Assembly: GCF_001984055.1 (NCBI RefSeq)
Contig: NZ_LYVO01000008.1
Span: 62,001 to 126,000, forward strand
DNA length: 64,000 nt
Direction: 5' to 3'
Source of the DNA: Variovorax sp. KK3
GTDB lineage: Bacteria; Pseudomonadota; Gammaproteobacteria; Burkholderiales; Burkholderiaceae_C
The notes below the pieces were generated by a model. The model worked only from the letters and a program-made list of their open reading frames with translations. It did not search any database and was not told the origin of the DNA. Shown one piece after another: positions 26,361 to 34,939 of the stretch. Made by a program: the position numbers and the translations under genes. Positions within the stretch are counted from its first letter, which is position 1. Each line of letters begins with the position of its first letter.

Positions 26361-27619
26361 CGTCCGCCCAGACCCTGGCGCAGAAGCTGATCGCCCGTGC
26401 CTGCGGCCGCGAGCGGGTCGCGGTGGGCGAGATCGTGACCTGCAACGTGGACCTCGCGATGTTCCACGACTCCTCGGGCCCGCGCCGCCTGAAGCCCATG
26501 CTCGAAGAGCTGGGCGCGCAGATCTGGGACAAGCAGCGCGTGGTGCTGGTGATGGACCACTACGTGCCCGAGCGCGACGAGGACTCGCGCCGCATCGTGC
26601 GCATCGCACGCGACTGGGCGCGCGACCAGCAGCTGCCGCACGTGTACGACAGCCAGGGCATCTGCCACGTGGTGGTGCCGCAGCACGGCCACATCCGCCC
26701 CGGCATGCTGTGCGTGGGCGGCGATTCGCATTCGCCCACGGGCGGGGCCTTCGGCGCCTACATGTTCGGCGTGGGCAGCACCGAGATGCTGGGCGTGGTC
26801 GTCACCGGCCAGATCTGGCTGCGCGTGCCCGAGACCATCCGCATGTGGTGGGACGGCGCGCTGCCGGCCGGCGTGACCGCCAAGGACATGATGCTGTCGA
26901 TGATCGGCCGCTTCGGCATGAACGGCGGGCGCTACCAGGCGGTCGAGTTCTGCGGGCCCGCGGTAACGGCGCTGTCGATGCAGGAGCGCATGACGATGTC
27001 GAACATGAGCGCCGAGCTGGGCGCGCAGGCCGGGCTGATCGCGCCCGATGCGACCACCGTCGCCTTCCTGGCCGAGGCCGGTGTGCGCGAGGTGGACACC
27101 ACGCCCTGGTTCACCGACGAAGGCGCGGCCTGCGAGACGCATCGCTTCGACGCAAGCACGCTCGAGCCGCAGGTCGCCGCGCCGCACAGTCCGGCCAACA
27201 CGCATGGCGTGAGCCACGATGCGGGCACGCCGGTCGACGTGGCCTACATCGGCGCCTGCACCGGCGCCAAGCTCGAAGACCTGCGCGCCGCGGCCCAGGT
27301 GCTGCGCGGGCGCAAGGTCGCGCCCGGCGTGCGCCTGATGGTGGCGCCGGCCAGCCTGCAAGACCAGGCGCGCGCGCAGCAGGAGGGCGTGCTGCAGGTG
27401 CTCGTCGATGCCGGTGCCGAGCTCTTTGCGACCGCGTGCGGCGCCTGTTCGGGCTACGGCGATCCGCTGGACGACGTGACCGTGATCTCCACCACCGCAC
27501 GCAACTTCAAGGGGCGCATGGGCTCGCCCGATGCGCTGGTGTACCTGGGCTCGCCGTACACCGTGGCAGCCTCGGCGCTGCGCGGTTGCGTGACCGATCC
27601 GCGGGAGGTGCTGCAGTGA
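26357..27619 (+). CDS. Aconitase/isopropylmalate-isomerase-like dehydratase, large subunit
   Basis: The 420-residue protein has the LeuC/aconitase fold. Segments include VMDHYVPERDEDS, GICHVVVPQHGHIRPG, GDSHSPTGGAFGAYMFGVGS and the [4Fe-4S] ligands C301 (GACTGAKLEDL), C361 and C364 (ACGACSGYG). Length agrees with LeuC-type large subunits (about 420) of the HacA/DmdA group. The family adds or removes water on hydroxy-di- or tricarboxylates; known members include isopropylmalate isomerase, homoaconitase and 2,3-dimethylmalate dehydratase. There is no leuB or leuA here, so leucine synthesis is unlikely. It overlaps the small-subunit gene and lies in the 17-kb catabolic cluster. Confidence 0.9.
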   Translation: MTSAQTLAQKLIARACGRERVAVGEIVTCNVDLAMFHDSSGPRRLKPMLEELGAQIWDKQRVVLVMDHYVPERDEDSRRIVRIARDWARDQQLPHVYDSQGICHVVVPQHGHIRPGMLCVGGDSHSPTGGAFGAYMFGVGSTEMLGVVVTGQIWLRVPETIRMWWDGALPAGVTAKDMMLSMIGRFGMNGGRYQAVEFCGPAVTALSMQERMTMSNMSAELGAQAGLIAPDATTVAFLAEAGVREVDTTPWFTDEGAACETHRFDASTLEPQVAAPHSPANTHGVSHDAGTPVDVAYIGACTGAKLEDLRAAAQVLRGRKVAPGVRLMVAPASLQDQARAQQEGVLQVLVDAGAELFATACGACSGYGDPLDDVTVISTTARNFKGRMGSPDALVYLGSPYTVAASALRGCVTDPREVLQ

Positions 27620-28119
27620 AAGCAGACGCGACGCACCGTGTCTGGCGCCTCGGCCCCGACATCGACACCGACGCGCTGGCGCCGGGCCATGCGATGAAGC
27701 ACGGCATCGACGTCATCGCGACGCATTGCCTCGAAGCCGTACGCCCCGAGTTCGCGCGCGAGGTGCGGCCGGGCGACGTGATCGTGGCCGGCCCCAATTT
27801 CGGTATCGGCTCGTCGCGCGAGCAGGCCGCAGCGGTCCTGGTGCATCTGGGCGTGGCGGCGGTGATCGCACCGTCGTACAGCGGGCTCTTCTTTCGCAAC
27901 GCCTTCAACCTGGGGCTGCTGCTGCTGACCTGCGCCGAGGCCGAATCGATGCAGGACGGTGAGCAGGTCTCCCTGGACGAGAACGGACCGTCCGTGCAAG
28001 GTGCCGACGGCCGCGTCCTGGCGTGCGAGCCGGTGCCCGGCTTCCTCATGGACATGGTGCGCGCCGGCGGACTGCTCGCGCAGTTGCGGCAGCGCGTCGA
28101 GGACGGCCATGGCGGCTGA
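27616..28119 (+). CDS. Aconitase/isopropylmalate-isomerase-like dehydratase, small subunit
   Basis: The 167-residue protein is the swivel domain of the preceding enzyme. It has GPDIDTDALAPG (D-I-D-T-D motif of LeuD) and GPNFGIGSSREQAAAVL, whose Ser-Ser-Arg binds substrate carboxylate, then APSYSGLFFRNAFNLGL. It starts at GTG overlapping the large-subunit stop, so the two are made in equal amounts. Length matches archaeal-type LeuD/DmdB (about 165). The C-terminus overlaps the MmgE/PrpD start by 11 bp. Confidence 0.9.
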   Translation: MKADATHRVWRLGPDIDTDALAPGHAMKHGIDVIATHCLEAVRPEFAREVRPGDVIVAGPNFGIGSSREQAAAVLVHLGVAAVIAPSYSGLFFRNAFNLGLLLLTCAEAESMQDGEQVSLDENGPSVQGADGRVLACEPVPGFLMDMVRAGGLLAQLRQRVEDGHGG

Positions 28120-29491
28120 CACCGACGGCTTGCGCCGGTGGGACGGCCACCTCGCCGTGCTGCGCGAAACGGTCGCGCTGCACGCGGCGCGCCGGGCCAC
28201 CGCCGAGGCCTCGATGCAGGCGCGCCGCCTCCTGGCCGACACGCTGGGCTGCGCCATCGCGGGCCGCCATGCCGCCGAAGTGCGCCGGCTCGAAGACCTG
28301 CTCGGCGGCTGCGAGCCTGGCAGCTTTCGCCTGCCGGGCGGGCCAGCGCTGGGCGTGCAGGCCGCGGCGCAGGTCCTGGCCATGGCCGCTACGTGGGACG
28401 AAGCCTGCGAAGGCCACGCACTCGCCCACGGTCGCCCCGGCGTTCCGCTGGTGGCCGCGCTGCTGCCGCTGGGCCTGCAGCGCGGCTCGACGCTGGCCGA
28501 GTTCGCCGACGCCTTCGTGCTCGGCTACGAGGTCGGCGCGCGGTGCGGGGCCTGGCTGCGCATCCGGCCCGGCATGCACGTCGATGCCAACTGGCCGGCA
28601 CTGGGCGTCGCCGCCGGCGTGGCGCGGCTGATCGGCCTGCCGGCCGCGGGCATCGCGCAGGCCATCGACATCGCGGCCTGCCAGCTCGCGACCAGCCTCT
28701 ACCTGCCGGTGGCGCAGGGGCGCACAGCGCGCAACACCTACCTGGGCCACTCCGCGACGCTGGGCCTGCAGGCGGCCTTCGCCAGCGCGGCCGGCATCGA
28801 TGCGCCGGCCGATGCACTGGCCCACTATGCGCAATGGCATGCGGCCGCGGCACCACAGGCCTTGCCGGCCGCCGATGTCGCGCTATTGCAGGACGCCTAC
28901 CTCAAGCCGTTCGCCGCGGTGCGCCACGTTCACTACGGCGCGGTCGCGGCGCGCATGCTGCGCGCGCAGCTCGACGGCGACACGCGTTCCATCGAGCGCA
29001 TCGTGCTGCAGGTCTACCAGGAAGCCATCACCTACTGCGGCAACCGCGCGCCGCGCACGCCGATCCAGGCGCAGTTCTCGTTGAGCTTCGGCCTGGCTGC
29101 GATGCTGCGCTTCGGCGACATCGATCCCACGGTCTACGAAGGGCCGCGCTTCGACGATGCCGAGTTGCGGCGGCTCGAATCGCTGGTGGCGCTGGAGCCC
29201 GATGCCGGGCGCACGGCCCGCAACGCACGCGGCGCGACGCTGCGCCTGCACCGCGCGGCCGACACGCTGCAGCAGGCGGTCGACGCCATTCCGGGCGATG
29301 CCGGCCATCCGCTCGATCGCGCCGCGCTCATCGACAAGTTCTGCCGCTACGCCGCGCGCAGCCTGGATGCCGAGCGCGCCGCGCGCTTCTGCGAGGCGCT
29401 GCTCGGCGGCAAGAACACCGAAAGCACCGGAGACAGCCACGACGTCGAACTGCGCGCCCTGTGGCGGCAGCTCGACCCTTCTCATTCCTGA
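28109..29491 (+). CDS. MmgE/PrpD-family protein
   Basis: The 460-residue protein has the all-helical MmgE/PrpD core: RRLLADTLGCAIAGRHAAEV at the N-terminus, ATWDEACEGHALAHGRPGVP, GYEVGARCGAWLRIRPGMHV and a C-terminal half with YCGNRAPRTPIQAQFSLSFG, the family's substrate-loop motif. Known members are 2-methylcitrate dehydratase, cis-aconitate decarboxylase and an iminodisuccinate epimerase. The protein is compatible with dehydration, decarboxylation or epimerisation of a polycarboxylate. A GAGGA Shine-Dalgarno selects the ATG at 28109, within the end of the small-subunit gene. Confidence 0.85.
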   Translation: MAADTDGLRRWDGHLAVLRETVALHAARRATAEASMQARRLLADTLGCAIAGRHAAEVRRLEDLLGGCEPGSFRLPGGPALGVQAAAQVLAMAATWDEACEGHALAHGRPGVPLVAALLPLGLQRGSTLAEFADAFVLGYEVGARCGAWLRIRPGMHVDANWPALGVAAGVARLIGLPAAGIAQAIDIAACQLATSLYLPVAQGRTARNTYLGHSATLGLQAAFASAAGIDAPADALAHYAQWHAAAAPQALPAADVALLQDAYLKPFAAVRHVHYGAVAARMLRAQLDGDTRSIERIVLQVYQEAITYCGNRAPRTPIQAQFSLSFGLAAMLRFGDIDPTVYEGPRFDDAELRRLESLVALEPDAGRTARNARGATLRLHRAADTLQQAVDAIPGDAGHPLDRAALIDKFCRYAARSLDAERAARFCEALLGGKNTESTGDSHDVELRALWRQLDPSHS

Positions 29492-29510
29492 CATCGACCG
29501 AAAGCCTCCC

Positions 29511-30482
29511 ATGAAATCCCTGCGCCAACTCGCAAGCACGCTGCTCGTGTGCCTGCCGCTGGCCGCCGCCGCCCAGGGCGCCGGCGACTTTCCGAACAAG
29601 CCGATCCGCATCGTCGTGCCCTTCCCGGCAGGTGGTGCCACCGATGCCGCGGCGCGGCTGGTCGCCACCCAGATGTCCGAGGCCTGGGGCCAGCCGGTGG
29701 TGGTGGACAACCGCGCCGGTGCCGGCGGCAACGTGGGCTCGGACATCGTCGCCAAGTCGGCGCCCGACGGCTACACGCTGGTGATGGGCGTGACCGGCTC
29801 GCACGCCATCAACACCTCGCTCTACAGCAAGATGCCTTACGACCCCGTGACGGACTTCGTGCCGATCGCCCAGGTGGCGGTGGTGCCCAACGTGCTGGTG
29901 GTGCATCCCTCGGTGCCGGCGAAGAACCTGGCCGAACTGGTGGCGCTGGCCAAGCGCGAGCCCGGCAAGCTCAACTACGCATCGCTGGGCAACGGCACTG
30001 CCGCGCACCTGGGCATGGAGATGCTCAAGACCGCCGCGGGCATCGACGTGACGCACGTGCCTTACAAGGGCAGCGCACCGGCCGTGACCGACCTGCTGGC
30101 CGGCCAGGTGCAGATGATGGTCGACGGCCTGCCGTCGGCCCTGCCGCACATCCAGGCCGGCAAGCTGCGCGCCATCGCGCTGACCAGCCTCAAGCGCGCG
30201 CCGGCACTGCCCGAGCTGCCAACCATCGCCGAGACCTACAAGGGGTTCTACGCCGATGCCTGGTCGGGCCTGTTCGCGCCTAAGGGCACGCCCAAGCCCG
30301 TCGTCGACAAGCTCTCGGCCGAAGTGCAGCGCATCCTCAAGCAACCCGCGGTGCGCGAGAAGCTGGCCGCGCTGGGCGCCGAGCCGGTGGGCTCCACGTC
30401 GGCGGAGTTCGGTGCGCACGTGAAGCGCGAGATCGACAAGTGGGCCGCGGTGGTGAAGAGCAGCGGTGCCCAGGTGGATTGA
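29511..30482 (+). CDS. TctC/Bug substrate-binding protein, second copy
   Basis: The 323-residue protein has a signal peptide (MKSLRQLASTLLVCLPLAAA, cleavage near AAAAQ) and Bug motifs PIRIVVPFPAGGATDAAAR, NRAGAGGNVGSD, PYKGSAPAVTDLLAGQVQMM and LPTIAETYKGFYADAWSGLF. It is clearly homologous to, but well diverged from, the copy at 25404, so the pair is not a recent duplication. It lies between the MmgE/PrpD and hydantoinase genes, again without TctAB. It may sense or bind a second compound of the pathway. Confidence 0.92.
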   Translation: MKSLRQLASTLLVCLPLAAAAQGAGDFPNKPIRIVVPFPAGGATDAAARLVATQMSEAWGQPVVVDNRAGAGGNVGSDIVAKSAPDGYTLVMGVTGSHAINTSLYSKMPYDPVTDFVPIAQVAVVPNVLVVHPSVPAKNLAELVALAKREPGKLNYASLGNGTAAHLGMEMLKTAAGIDVTHVPYKGSAPAVTDLLAGQVQMMVDGLPSALPHIQAGKLRAIALTSLKRAPALPELPTIAETYKGFYADAWSGLFAPKGTPKPVVDKLSAEVQRILKQPAVREKLAALGAEPVGSTSAEFGAHVKREIDKWAAVVKSSGAQVD

Positions 30483-30484
30483 CC

Positions 30485-32182
30485 ATGAACCCGAACATGA
30501 ACGACAGCACAAGCCTCGACCCCGTCACCCTCGCCGTGCTGCGCGGCCGCCTCGAACAGGTGGCCGACGAGATGGACGCCACGCTCTACCGCAGCGCCTT
30601 CAATCCCATCATCGCGGAGGCGCACGACGCCTGCCACGGCCTGTACGACGCGCAGACCGGCGACACGCTGGTGCAGGGCAAGTCGGGCCTGCCGGTGTTC
30701 GTGGGCGCCATGGCCTTCGCGGTGCGTGCCACCGCGGCTGCGGCCGAAACGCGCGGCGGCATGCAGGACGGCGACATCTGGATCAGCAACGACGCCTACG
30801 ACGGCGGCACGCACGCCAACGACTTCAAGCTGGTGCGGCCCTTCTTCCGCGATGGCCGCCTGTGGTGCCACATGGCCTCGGCCGCGCACTGGCACGACGT
30901 GGGCGGCGCGGTGCCCGGCAACTACAACCCGGCGGCCACCGAATGCTGGCAGGAGGCGGTGCAGATTCCGCCCGTGCGCATCGTGCGCGGCGGCGTGCTC
31001 GACCAGGACGTGCTGGCCATCCTGCGCGCCAACACGCGCCTGCCCGAAAGCCTGTGGGGCGACCTCAACGGCCAGCTGGCGGCGCTGGAACTGGGCGCGA
31101 AGCGGCTGCACGGCCTGCTCGACGAGTACGGCGACGCGCTGGTGCTGCAGGCGCTGGGCGAGCTGCGCGGCCGCGCGCTGAAGCTGATGCGTTCGCACAT
31201 CGCCTCGCTGCCCGACGGCCGCTACAGCTTCGAGGACCTGCTCGACAACGACGGCATCTCGCCCGAGCCGCTCACCATCGCGCTCGACATGACGGTGGCC
31301 GGCGACCGGCTCGAACTCGACTTCTCGCGCACGTCGCCGCAGTGCGCCGGCCCGGTCAACATCTCGCGCGCGACCGCGGTCGCGGCCTGCTACGTGGCGC
31401 TCAAGCACCTGTTCCCCGACGTGCCGGCCAATGCGGGTGTGCTCGATGCGGTGGACTTCCGCATCCCCGACCGGCTGGTGATCAGCGCCGAGCGGCCGCG
31501 GCCGGTGGGCGGCTACACCGAGACCATCCTGCGCATGATCGACGTGATCTTCAGCGCGGCGGCCCAGGCCGACCCGCGGCGCGCGGTGGCGCAGGCCTAC
31601 GGCACCATCAATGCACTGTCGATCGCCGGGCACCGCAGCGATGCGGGGCGCGAAGGGCAGCGCTGGGTGATGTTCAGCTTCTTCGGCGGCGGGCACGGTG
31701 CGCATTCGGGCGGCGACGGGTTGTCGCACGGCAATGCGCCGATCTCCACCGCCACCATCCCGCCGCTGGAAATCCTCGAGGCGGCGTACCCGGTGCGCTT
31801 CACCGAATGGAGCCTGCGCACCGGCTCGGGCGGCGACGGCGAGCACCGCGGCGGGCTGGGCGCGGTCTACGAGATCGAGCTGCTCGAGAAAGACGCGGAG
31901 GTTTTCGTGTTCGGTGAGCGCGGCAGCTCACCGCCCAAGGGCATCGCCGGCGGCGGGGAAGGGGCGCTCAACGTGTTCCGCTACGAGAACGACGGGCAGT
32001 GGCATGTGCCGCCGATGGTGTCGAAGATGCGCGGCATCCACCTGGTGCGCGGCGAGCGCGTGCGGCTGGAGACGCCGGGCGGCGGCGGCTGGGGTGCACC
32101 GGCCGAGCGTTCGCGCGAGGCGCGGGCACGCGACCGGGCCATGGGCTACGTGGGCGAAGAAAGCGCCGAGGATTCCGAATGA
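30485..32182 (+). CDS. Hydantoinase B/oxoprolinase-family protein
   Basis: The 565-residue protein has the HyuB fold. Its N-terminus DPVTLAVLRGRLEQVADEMD, TLYRSAFNPIIAEAHDAC and GDIWISNDAYDGGTHANDFK are highly typical; TPGGGGWGAP at the C-terminus is the family end-motif. HyuB works with HyuA as an ATP-dependent ring-opening amidohydrolase (N-methylhydantoin, 5-oxoproline, caprolactam), or with a third subunit as a ketone carboxylase. No third carboxylase subunit is encoded here, which favours hydrolysis of a cyclic amide or imide. It overlaps the HyuA start by 4 bp. Confidence 0.92.
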   Translation: MNPNMNDSTSLDPVTLAVLRGRLEQVADEMDATLYRSAFNPIIAEAHDACHGLYDAQTGDTLVQGKSGLPVFVGAMAFAVRATAAAAETRGGMQDGDIWISNDAYDGGTHANDFKLVRPFFRDGRLWCHMASAAHWHDVGGAVPGNYNPAATECWQEAVQIPPVRIVRGGVLDQDVLAILRANTRLPESLWGDLNGQLAALELGAKRLHGLLDEYGDALVLQALGELRGRALKLMRSHIASLPDGRYSFEDLLDNDGISPEPLTIALDMTVAGDRLELDFSRTSPQCAGPVNISRATAVAACYVALKHLFPDVPANAGVLDAVDFRIPDRLVISAERPRPVGGYTETILRMIDVIFSAAAQADPRRAVAQAYGTINALSIAGHRSDAGREGQRWVMFSFFGGGHGAHSGGDGLSHGNAPISTATIPPLEILEAAYPVRFTEWSLRTGSGGDGEHRGGLGAVYEIELLEKDAEVFVFGERGSSPPKGIAGGGEGALNVFRYENDGQWHVPPMVSKMRGIHLVRGERVRLETPGGGGWGAPAERSREARARDRAMGYVGEESAEDSE

Positions 32183-34239
32183 ACGCAGCAGACAGCAAGA
32201 ACACCGCAGGGCTGGTCGTCGGGGTCGACGTCGGTGGCACCTTCACTGACCTCTTCGTACTCGACGAAGCTGCGGGAACGGCACGCATCGTCAAGGTGCC
32301 TTCCACGCGCGGCGAGGAAGCGCGCGGCTTCATGAACGGCGTGCAGCGCGTGGCCGACTCGGCCGCCGCCATCGCGACCATCGTGCACGGCACGACCGTC
32401 GGCACCAACGCCTTGCTGGAGCGCAAGGTGGCGAAGACCGGCATCCTCACCACGCGCGGCTTTCGCGACGTGCTGGAGATGCGCCGGCGCGACCGCCCGC
32501 AGACCTGGGGCCTGCGCGGCAGCTTCGTGCCGGTGGTGCCGCGGCAGCTGCGGCGCGAGGTGGACGAGCGCGTGCTGGCCGACGGCAGCATCCACACGCC
32601 GGTCGACCTCGACCAGGTGCGCGAGCAGGCGCGCGCGCTGCTGGCCGAAGGCTGCGAGGCCGTCTGCGTCTTCTTCATCAACACCTACGCCAACCCCGAG
32701 AACGAGCGGCGCGCGGTGGCCGAGGTGCGCGCGCTCTGGCCGAACGCGCACGTGACCTCGGCCAGCGAGGTGCTGCCCGAGATCCGCGAGTTCGAGCGCT
32801 GCTCCACCGCCACGCTCAACGCGGCGCTGCAGCCGGTGGTGGGCAACTACCTCGAACGGCTCGAAGGCGACCTCCGCGCGCAGGGCTTCGCCGGCGAGTT
32901 GCTGGTGGTGCAGAGCAACGGCGGCGTGATGTCGCGCGCCACGGCCGGCGAGCTGCCGGTGCGCACCGCGTTGTCGGGCCCGGCAGCCGGCGTGATCGCC
33001 TGCGCCGAGATCGCGCGCGCGGCGGGTTTTCCGAACGCGATCACCGGCGACATGGGCGGCACCTCCTTCGACGTGTCGCTGATCGCAAACGGCGAGGCCG
33101 CGCTGGCGGCGCAGACCGCGATCGAGTTCGGCATGGTGATCCGCTCGCCCATGATCCAGATCGAGACCATCGGCGCGGGCGGCGGCTCGATCGCCTCGGT
33201 CGATGCGAGCGGCATGCTGCAGGTGGGGCCCGAGTCGGCCGGCAGCGTGCCCGGCCCGGCGTGCTACGGGCGCGGCAACACGCGGCCGACGGTGACCGAT
33301 GCGAACGTGCTGCTGGGGCGCATCGCGGCCGACCGTCCGCTGGGCGGCGGCCTGCTGGCGGCACTCGACGCCGGCAAGGCGCGCGAGGCCATCGCGGAAC
33401 ACGTGGCCCAGCCGCTGGGCCTGGAGGTGCATGCGGCCGCCGAGGCCATCCTGACGGTGGCCAATGCGCGCATGGCCGGCGCGATCCGGCTGGTGTCGAT
33501 CGAGCGCGGCCACGACCCGCGCCGTTTTGCCTACATGCCCTTCGGTGGTGGCGGCGCGCTGCACGTGTGCGCCATGATGCGCGAGGTCGGCGTGGCCACG
33601 GGCATCGTGCCGCGCTACCCGGGCGTGACTTCGGCGCTGGGCTGCGTGATCGCCGACATGCGGCACGACGCGGTGCAGACGCTGAACCAGCCGCTCGATG
33701 CGCTCGACGTCGAGGGCCTGCAGCGGCGCGTGGCCGAGCTGGCCGCGGGCTGCCAGCAGCGGCTGGACTCGTCGGGCGTGCGCTTCGACGCGGTGCGCGA
33801 GGTGATCGCGCTGGACATGCTCTACGCCGGCCAGACCCACACGTTGCCGGTGCTGCTGCGCGATGCGGGGGCGCTCACGCGCGAGGCGATTCGCGTCGCC
33901 TTCGAAGAGGCTTATGCAGCCGCCTTCGGCCGCGTGCTCGACGGCATCGCCATCCGCGTGATGAACCTGCGCTATGCGCGCATCGGCGTGCGGCCCAAGT
34001 TCGACCTGGCGGTGCTGGCGCCGGAAGGCGAGGGCAGCGTGGCGCCGCTGGGGACGCAGCGGGTGTTTCACGAGGGGCGGTGGCATGAGGCGACGCGGTA
34101 TGCGCGGCTCGCGTTGCCGGTGGGCACGCGCATTGCGGGGCCGGCGATCCTTGAGCAGGCGGATACCACGGTGTGGTTGGAGCCGGGCTTCGAGGCGGAG
34201 GTGGATGCCTTCGGCAACTTGCTGGTGAGGGCCGCATGA
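32179..34239 (+). CDS. Hydantoinase A/oxoprolinase-family ATP-binding protein
   Basis: The 686-residue protein starts with the acetate/sugar-kinase-like phosphate loop VGVDVGGTFTDLFVLDE. Further motifs are TIVHGTTVGTNALLERK, ALSGPAAGVIACAEIA, ITGDMGGTSFDVSLI and IGAGGGSIA, all typical of HyuA. In the complex this subunit binds and hydrolyses ATP and activates the amide. Length matches the family (about 680-700). It is the largest enzyme of the cluster and is followed after 85 bp by the isochorismatase-fold gene; that gap contains a REP-like palindrome. Confidence 0.92.
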   Translation: MNAADSKNTAGLVVGVDVGGTFTDLFVLDEAAGTARIVKVPSTRGEEARGFMNGVQRVADSAAAIATIVHGTTVGTNALLERKVAKTGILTTRGFRDVLEMRRRDRPQTWGLRGSFVPVVPRQLRREVDERVLADGSIHTPVDLDQVREQARALLAEGCEAVCVFFINTYANPENERRAVAEVRALWPNAHVTSASEVLPEIREFERCSTATLNAALQPVVGNYLERLEGDLRAQGFAGELLVVQSNGGVMSRATAGELPVRTALSGPAAGVIACAEIARAAGFPNAITGDMGGTSFDVSLIANGEAALAAQTAIEFGMVIRSPMIQIETIGAGGGSIASVDASGMLQVGPESAGSVPGPACYGRGNTRPTVTDANVLLGRIAADRPLGGGLLAALDAGKAREAIAEHVAQPLGLEVHAAAEAILTVANARMAGAIRLVSIERGHDPRRFAYMPFGGGGALHVCAMMREVGVATGIVPRYPGVTSALGCVIADMRHDAVQTLNQPLDALDVEGLQRRVAELAAGCQQRLDSSGVRFDAVREVIALDMLYAGQTHTLPVLLRDAGALTREAIRVAFEEAYAAAFGRVLDGIAIRVMNLRYARIGVRPKFDLAVLAPEGEGSVAPLGTQRVFHEGRWHEATRYARLALPVGTRIAGPAILEQADTTVWLEPGFEAEVDAFGNLLVRAA

Positions 34240-34262
34240 AGTTGAGGCGCGGCCCTGCCTTA

Positions 34263-34287
34263 CTCCCTCTCCCGGAGGGAGAGGGAG
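34263..34287. repeat. REP-like palindrome, copy 4
   Basis: Perfect 11-bp arms (CTCCCTCTCCC and complement) with a GGA loop lie between the hydantoinase A and isochorismatase-fold genes. It is one of five related copies and the second inside this 17-kb cluster. It may stabilise the 3' end of an upstream processed transcript. Confidence 0.85.
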
Positions 34288-34324
34288 CAATACCGCGCGA
34301 CCGCTATTCAATGAACGCCGACCA

Positions 34325-34939
34325 ATGACCACCGACAACCGCATCCACGCCCCCCGGACCGCCCTGGTCATCATCGACCTGCAAAACGACTTCCTCGACC
34401 CCAACGGCGCCTACGCCCGAGGCGGCGACACCAACCCCGCGGCGGCACCGCTGCCCGAGCGCGTGGCCGGCGTGGCCCACACGCTCAAGGCGGCCGGCGG
34501 CCTGGTCGCCGCAAGCCAGTTCACGCTGTGGCCCGACGCGGCCGGCGAGCCGATGGTGTCGCCGCACCTGAAGGCACTGCGCCCCTTCCTGCGCAAGGGC
34601 GACTTCGCGCCCGGCAGTTGGGGCCAGGCCAACGTCGATGCGCTGGCGGGCCTCATCGCGGTGACGGTCTCCAAGGTCGCCTACTCGGCCTTCTTCAACA
34701 CCCAGCTCGACTGGGTGCTGCGCCGCGCCGGCATCGACACCGTGGCCGTGTGCGGCATCGTCACCAACGGCGGCGTGGCCAGCACGGTGCGCGATGCCCA
34801 CATGCGCGACTACCGCACGCTGGTGCTGGCCGACGGCTGCGCGGCCTTCGGCGAAGAGCGGCACGATACCGCGCTGGCCGACATGCGCAACGTGGCCGAA
34901 GTGCTCGACTGCGCGGAACTGATCCGCCGGCTGGCATGA
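34325..34939 (+). CDS. Isochorismatase-fold hydrolase lacking the catalytic Cys
   Basis: The 204-residue protein has the isochorismatase-like fold with D18 (LVIIDLQNDFLD) and K117 (VSKVAYSAFFNTQLD). At the nucleophile position, where amidases such as N-carbamoylsarcosine hydrolase or maleamate amidase have T-x-x-C-V, the sequence is T147-N-G-G150-V. The codon at 34772 is GGC. Glycine is also found there in true isochorismatases of the PhzD/EntB type, which use Asp for vinyl-ether hydrolysis. A nearby C143 is not at the equivalent place. The enzyme is therefore unlikely to be an ordinary Cys amidase. A five-codon reading frame (34311-34328) overlaps the start codon as ATGA. It overlaps the FAD-enzyme gene by 4 bp. 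Confidence 0.85.
   Translation: MTTDNRIHAPRTALVIIDLQNDFLDPNGAYARGGDTNPAAAPLPERVAGVAHTLKAAGGLVAASQFTLWPDAAGEPMVSPHLKALRPFLRKGDFAPGSWGQANVDALAGLIAVTVSKVAYSAFFNTQLDWVLRRAGIDTVAVCGIVTNGGVASTVRDAHMRDYRTLVLADGCAAFGEERHDTALADMRNVAEVLDCAELIRRLA

Noticed and set aside
26357..28119. leuC/leuD of leucine biosynthesis
   Set aside because: No leuA or leuB nearby; the genes are embedded between a Bug receptor and an MmgE/PrpD gene in a catabolic operon, and Fe-S motifs differ from standard LeuC.
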